A program made the translations under genes and the position numbers. Below, in pieces: positions 58,365 to 64,000 of a DNA stretch of 64,000 bases. Location: NCBI GenBank assembly GCA_035772785.1, contig JAOCPU010000038.1, positions 1 to 64,000 of the forward strand, read 5' to 3'. The DNA comes from Phlebiopsis flavidoalba (Eukaryota > Basidiomycota > Agaricomycetes > Polyporales > Phanerochaetaceae). Position 1 is the stretch's first letter, and each line of letters starts with the position of its first letter. The notes under the pieces are model-generated. The model worked only from the letters and a program-made list of their open reading frames with translations. It had not been told where the DNA came from and made no database searches.

Positions 58365-59655
58365 GCCTGCTTGACGTTTGGTGAGAGGATGAGCAGCCAG
58401 GGGTTACGAAGCGTGAAGATGGGCAAGCCTTTTATTGCGGATGCCCTTGTCTTTCGTTCCCCCAGCGTCACTCTTAACATCACCATCTCGCGATGCCTCT
58501 CAGGTGCATTTTGTAACAAGGTTCTGCCTTGCCCTTGAACCTGGTGATGGACACTTGACTGACAAGTCTGATATTCAGCATGCTCTAGGCATCGGACTCT
58601 AGTCGCCCCTGACGCCCTCCTTCCCGGATTTCTCGGCGACACACACCGCCCCAGCGAAAAACATACCGGCGGCGCAGATCCTACCATAAGTAATGCTCGA
58701 TCCGGAATGTTGGAAAACCGTCGCCGATTTTCCCAAGGTGCCTGTGCCCTATTCGAACCCTATTCAAAATTCGTTGAATAGCCTTTCCGCGAATGAGACA
58801 GCGTCGCGCACGCGGACGTTTTACAGGGCGCATCCGGCAATTTCTGGTCTCTGCGGAAGACTGATTAGGTGTCGAGAGTCGTGCATGAACGAAAGCTTCG
58901 TGCGCGAACTCGTGGATTTGCGGATGAACTGGTATGACTCGCACTCATCTCATTTGCTGGATCGTTGACATCATATTGACCGGTCTCAGATACAAGCATC
59001 AAAGACCGAAGCTTGACCATACGAAGTGTCAAGCAATAGTACGACCGCACTTATATTGCTACCAGGCCTTGGGTTTTTTCTGCCAATCGTCAGTTCGACA
59101 TGTCCGAAAAAATCTCGGTTTCAACGCGAGAAGGCTAAAGCGCGACTTCTGTCACGCGGGGGATCGCTGGTGGATTGCTGTGCGAAGGGTGTGTCTTTAT
59201 GTGCTCTCTCGTTCTGAACCTTTCCATTGACCTTCTCACTACAGTCGCCGCGGTTACCGCTACTACCGATGTGAACTCTCGCGACAATTCGCCGGCACCC
59301 CCCCCCTGCGCAAAGCACCCACCCGCTTCTAGCCACTTGGGCTTGGGCGCTGTCGGGAATGTCACCGGTCGCACTTTTTCGCACGCCATAACATGTGCGT
59401 TCTGCGCGTCCGCCGCAGGTCTGATGGTAACGGCGCCGCGTTCGTGTTCCCCCCGATCCGCGGGCGCGTGCCTTGGACCCTCCTGCGCCGAGAGGAGGGC
59501 CAGCCGGAATGCGGGCGGGGGCGGCTGAGCGGACGCAGGATTTTCCCCTTTTCTCAAGCGGGACCTATAATACCGCTGCATGCCGCGCCCGCGGTGCGCC
59601 CCCCTTTCTCCTCTCCATCCCACAGCCGCTACTCCCGCCCCCGCACGCGCTTGCA
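58365..59655. other. Divergent intergenic region
   Basis: About 1.3 kb between the minus-strand hydrolase and the plus-strand membrane-protein gene, holding both promoters. The plus-strand frame 58693-58968 (91 codons) has no recognisable motif. GC and CT content rise towards 59,600. Confidence 0.4.
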
Positions 59656-61004
59656 ATGTTCACGCTCAGTGAAGGGCGATCCTGTCGACCGTCGTCGAGG
59701 GCATCCTCTATGTGTGCGCTGGGTCGCGTCGTACGCGAGGCTACACGCTCATGGCATTCTCAGGCTTCTCGGTGCTCATGTTCATTTTCACGATGTGGAT
59801 CATGCTGCAGAATCGCAAGCGCAGGAACTTGAACAAGGGCATGCTTGGCGCCGCCCTGCATGCTGCTTGTCCTCTCAACGGCCGTAAGTCCGTGTGTAAC
59901 CAAGTACGCGCTATTGGGACTCACAGACGGGTAGGAAATGATCACAACAATGTCGTGCGCCTGCGACAGGGCGTACTGACCGTTGGCCCCACTCAACCAG
60001 GCGGTTCGGACGCGTACTTCGGTAATGTGACCGAGAAGACCTTTATCATCAAAAAGTGTACTCTATAACGCACAAACTCTCATTTTGGACTTTGCCTGCC
60101 CGTCGTAAAGTAACCTCTCAAAGTGAGGTGAGCGCGACTCTCAACTATTCTAAACAGATATACCGGGCATATATCGTATGGCAAAGCGCGTATGTTGTTA
60201 TTGTTCCCGCCCTGGGCTGGTGTGGCCTTCTCGGTGAGATCGGCTCCCGGCTTCAACGCACTTTGTTTCTCACAGGACTCCAGCGGCTTGTGTGGGAACC
60301 AATGTCTCGCTGGCAACGGCCTCGACACACGCAGGCGATGTGTTTGCGCAACAGGACTGGGACGGTGGATCACCGCCAACTACTCGATGACGCTCGCGAC
60401 AAACGTGATGTTCCACCACCAGTGCGTGCACACCACCGTTTCTACGTGAATGTACTAAAAATACAGCGTAGGTTCTTCTTGCATTCCGTATCTGGCAGGT
60501 CAAACGGCAGAGCAGGCAGTTTCTCGGGTCGAAACGCGCTCTCGCCTCTCCTCAGAGTCGTCATCGAGTCCGGCGCTATCTACTCCATGTCGGTCACCGC
60601 ATGCGCTGATCACGTTTCGTCACCAAGTCGAACGGTGTCTACGTAGTCCTAGACATAGTACGTCCTCTCTCCGGTCCACAGTCCACGCATCATCCTGACA
60701 TTCTCTAGACTCTCGCCAATAATTTCTATCGTCTTCAACATGATCATCGTTCGTGTCGGTCTCGCGCGCGCGACCAGGCGCTCTCGGGATCGGGCCAACT
60801 CAGCAGCCACGCGGAGGCACGTCGCTTGGTGGCTTTTCGCCAGTCGCGCCCGCCGTACAAACGGGCAGTCGCTATCGCGGTTCGAGATCACGCAGGTTCA
60901 TTGAGACGGACGACGGAATGAGCGAGCGGCTGACGCCGATCGAGCTCAAGGCTAAGGCGTGGGGTCGGAGTCTGAGGCGTACCAGCGCGAGGCGAGCAAG
61001 GTGT
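59656..61004 (+). CDS. Basidiomycete multi-pass membrane protein, function unknown
   Basis: Member of a very common mushroom family of roughly seven-helix membrane proteins with no known function. The ATG at 59656 gives MFTLSEG, then, after a one-base break, LSTVVEGILY and YTLMAFSGFSVLMFIFTMWI with a basic loop QNRKRRNLNKGML. The exon ends MLLVLSTA at a GTAAGT donor. Exon 2 has GVLTVGPTQPGGSDAYFGNV, TEKTFIIK, VLYNAQTLILDFA; exon 3, after TTCTAAACAG, has IYRAYIVWQSAYVVIVPALG; later parts give GRWITANYSMTLATNVM, GRNALSPLLRVVIESGAIYS and, near the C terminus, FNMIIVRVGLARATRRSRDR. The last three are the family's most constant blocks. The end is approximate. Confidence 0.65.
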
Positions 61005-61950
61005 GATGTGCATGTGATGGAAAGGCCCTTTGTCGTTCGTTTGGTCACGCTCCCTTGATCTTTTTTCTGGACTTTGTGGTGTATGTTATTGCGAGCTGTA
61101 ATTCCGTTCTGAGACTCGAGTTGGGTCACGCTTGTCTAGGGTGACACATTGCCCAACACTTAATGAACACATGTAAATTGAAAATAATGCTCTCTGTATC
61201 TACTCATGGGAATGAGTCGAAAGCAAACGGCAATATACGCGAGTTACACTGTTTGACTGCATAACAAAACTATTTTATATATTAACTTCATAAGTACCGG
61301 TGCATCATATGCATCAGATCTCCAGCAAAACGTTCGACTGGCGACACGTCGGATGTACAATAGGGTCGGAGGCTCTATACACCTTCGGATAGTGGTCTGA
61401 GCCCGCAGATGGGTCCCACTGCTCATAAGTCCTACGCCACAGCGCTCTGAGGGACACCTCGAGCCTTCACATTAGCACCAACGACAGTGTGTATAATGAC
61501 AAACAGTATCTCGGAGCCATGCGGAGAGGAATGAGGGTGTCTTGAGCTGGGGACTCTACCGGCCGTGCCAAGGGAGCGTGACCGCCTCGCGTAAGTCTAC
61601 CCATTACATATAAGCGTTACCAGGAGATCAGCGTGACCGCCGCCCACGTCCAGTCCTTCAAGCGAGTGGACGAACAGTGATGTTCGGCCTCCAAAAATCG
61701 GAAGTCTTCTGGAAGATCGTCCGAAAAGAAAAAAATGCAGGTGTGTACAGCAGGTCGGTTACCTCAAAAGAACTAGGAGAGCAACCACTCACTTAAGGAC
61801 GCGTATCTAGCGAAAGATTAATTCCCATGTGCAGTCATCCAGTTCATTGAATGTCCTACGTCGTCGAACGGCGAATGGGACCGACTACCTACGCATCTCA
61901 TCATAATAATTCTCGAGAGTTAACGGTACCGCAGATTGTAATTTTTACAG
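61005..61950. other. Intergenic
   Basis: Short frames only. The 5' exon of the F-box gene should lie in the last few hundred bases. VMFKLQHDDVTCA near 61,960 resembles the end of an F-box segment (L..DDVL.LRQ) but is broken. Confidence 0.35.
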
Positions 61951-63722
61951 GGGTGAGCAATGTTCAAACTCCAACATGACGATGTAACCTGCGCTTAAGA
62001 CATATCGGTCTGTTCCTCGTGCCTGTAGGTGTGTCGCAAATTCCGGGAGGTGATACACCAATCTGCCGCTCTTTCACACCGAATTGAATGCTATGTTGCG
62101 GGCGTAGAGGATGGAAACAAGCAGCTGTACAGTCTGGAAGAACGCCGCTCCAGACTCCAGCTGTGGCGGTCATCGGTGGAAGAACGCACGCCAGCAATGG
62201 GCCAGCTGAGCCCAGTTCAACGATAGAAATGCTTGGTGATACTTCCTATGCATGTGATGGGTCACTTCTGCTCCAGGTTTCAGAAGACTCACGAGAGATC
62301 CTACTCTCGCGACTTCCCCTCCGAGAGCCGAGGAATCCAAGCCGAAAGCTGGCAGGAGGCTGTCAAACTTCACGTTCGATGTGGAGCTTTGTGCTCATGA
62401 TCATAATCAAGGTTTGCTGGTTGTGATGGAAGCCATGTATGTGCGTATTTCTTTTTGCGACCTCTCATTGCTCATCGCACCTCCAGAGAACCCCGATACA
62501 GCCAATGTCCATATTTTGTCGGACCGTACTGGTCTCGCTCACCCCTCAGCAGTAGAGCCGTTGATCCCTGTCAAAGACTGGCAGGGTGTTGATGTTGAAA
62601 ACGCCGATGGACACATTTTTGGCGACTTTCTCGCTCTAGTCATGCGAAATGACGACGAGGACGAGGACGAAGCTCCTCCGCCGGACCCTTATGGACTGTG
62701 GGGGCCTCGACTACGTATATACAACTGGAAGACAGGAGAACTACTCAAGGTAGGCATTTGCAGAGAAGCATGGAGCAGTTGTGCGTGTAACTCAAACGTG
62801 GTACTTGTAGAACACCAACGACAAGCTTTCATGTCCAGCATTGCTCGACTAGATGGGCAAGCATGATCGACTTGGTGCCCATAAAGATTCTCCATGTGCG
62901 AATCAACCCATGCCTCGCCGTTGTTGATGTTCTTCGTGGTGATAACGACATGCCCCTCCGATCAGAGGTGGAGCACGAATCGATCTTGGTGTTGTTGCAG
63001 CTACCGGCTATTCGCTTTCCTGCAGACCATAAGGGGGCCATTCTCCTGGATGGCCCCCTTGGGACATCGCGCCCTGACATCGCTCCCTTCTTCACATCCA
63101 ACGATTCAAGAGTACTGGTCCTGAACATCGACATCGGGCTGACCGAAGACAACCCTTATGGATGGCATGAGGACGAGGTTGATAGTTTGTGTACGCACAC
63201 ATTCATTATTCCCCGTGTCTGCCCTCACGTCGCGGTTGAAGGCGGTGAAGGAAGACCCAAAACAAGGTGGTTTTTTCTATCACGTGGGACGAGGAGAAGG
63301 CGTATCCTCGACCTGTAACAGTCCCCTTTTCTCCCTTGGACTCTATGGGGCCAAGACGCGCGGCTACTACCCGAAATCGTCGATCATAGAGAGCATCTGT
63401 GGATCACGGGTCTTGGTCCTGCGAGACATGGAGGCGAAAAACAGAGGTCCCTTGCTGTATATGACTTCAGGGTACCATGCCGTCAATGTTGGAAGATGTC
63501 GCGAACCTGCAAGATAATCCGGGAATGGGCGGTTAACATGTTTGGTGGGGACCCCACCCGCTTACGCATATTCCGCCTCCGTATCATCACTCGTCAGACG
63601 ACCCACTCGAAACAAGAAATCGTCTCTGTGTCGCTCCACTTCGGCGAGTGGTGATTGACGTCCCAATCAAGCACACGGACGGTATTGTGTACTATATGAA
63701 AGACGGTAATAGTTGTCGTTGA
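61951..63722 (+). CDS. F-box-type protein (Agaricomycete family), 5' end unresolved
   Basis: Likely SCF ubiquitin-ligase adaptor of the large mushroom F-box family, with an N-terminal F-box and a beta-rich, propeller-like C-terminal part. After a CTGTAG acceptor at about 62,030 it reads VCRKFREVIHQSAALSHRIE, GVEDGNKQLYSLEERRSRLQ and LWRSSVEER. This is the usual continuation of an F-box ('C..F...I..S..L.Y.IEL...G..D'). Further on: ISFCDLSLLIAPPENPD, GHIFGDFLALVMRNDDEDED, GPRLRIYNWKTGELLK, a short intron at about 62,750-62,809, then IKILHVRINPCLAVVDVLRG, DNDMP and VLVLNIDIGLTED. The reading later shifts to LVLRDMEAKNRGPLLYMTS and ends YYMKDGNSCR with TGA at 63720-63722. The F-box itself is not clearly readable, so the call rests on the downstream pattern. 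Confidence 0.55.
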
Positions 63723-64000
63723 CGAGAATGCACAACGGCCGTAAGCGCATGACCACTCTCGCGAGCCATTTGACTAACAGTTTTGCTTTGATCAAAAGTA
63801 TCAAGGTGTATTCGCTTTGTTGAACGTGGCGCAGTATCCCATATGGTCTCCCCTTAGGTGCATTAACGTCAGGTACAGTTGAGGAATAACTAGCTTCGCA
63901 CTATCAGGTGCTCTCTTACATCCGGATTTATTTTCTCTGCATACAAACAGTACCATACTTCCTCATGTCATTGAACTCCATATCTACTCTTCAAGTATGT
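63723..64000. other. Window end, nothing recognised
   Basis: Less than 300 bp after the F-box gene. No coding sequence or repeat seen. Confidence 0.4.

Overview
The window looks like nuclear DNA of a filamentous basidiomycete, most likely an Agaricomycete. Recognisable proteins are split by short (about 50-60 bp) GT..AG introns, many with GTGAGT, GTAAGT or GTGCGT donors. They belong to fungal families: GH128 glucanases, an Ubx2/FAF2-like protein, a fungal prenylcysteine lyase, a mitochondrial S4 (Nam9) protein, gamma-tubulin complex protein 2, a Cdc4-type myosin light chain, a mushroom-type multi-pass membrane protein and an F-box protein. No bacterial operon, CRISPR array, rRNA or convincing tRNA was seen.

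Layout. Positions 1-24 kb are gene-poor. Stops are dense in every frame, with islands of a GH128 gene (10.1-11.0 kb), a bleomycin-hydrolase fragment (12.6-13.3 kb), a near-complete GH128 gene (14.2-15.2 kb), a Mutator-like element (16268-18366) carrying a nested 400-bp miniature element (17271-17670), and a fragment of a fungus-specific family near 22.7 kb. At 25-33 kb lie a Ubx2/FAF2-like gene, an unrecognised multi-exon gene and a prenylcysteine lyase (all minus strand), then an alpha/beta hydrolase (plus strand). At 33.4-43.9 kb there is mostly noncoding DNA with minisatellites, purine-rich and T-rich tracts and degenerate tandem repeats. A third GH128 copy is at 44.1-45.2 kb. From 46.5 kb to the end the DNA is gene-dense: an unknown membrane protein, mitochondrial S4, GCP2, Cdc4-type light chain, a small serine palmitoyltransferase subunit, an alpha/beta hydrolase, a multi-pass membrane protein and an F-box protein.

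Almost every recognisable gene, including ones normally essential, has its frame broken by single-base insertions or deletions, while splice sites and protein motifs around the breaks are conserved. The simplest reading is an indel-rich, unpolished long-read assembly; real decay is an alternative for the GH128 and bleomycin-hydrolase copies. Coding coordinates therefore give the outer limits of each gene with introns and frame breaks inside. No open reading frame covers a whole gene. Functionally the genes are unlinked housekeeping and cell-wall genes, not a pathway cluster. The most novel material is the transposon nest at 16.3-18.4 kb and the dispersed GH128 trio.
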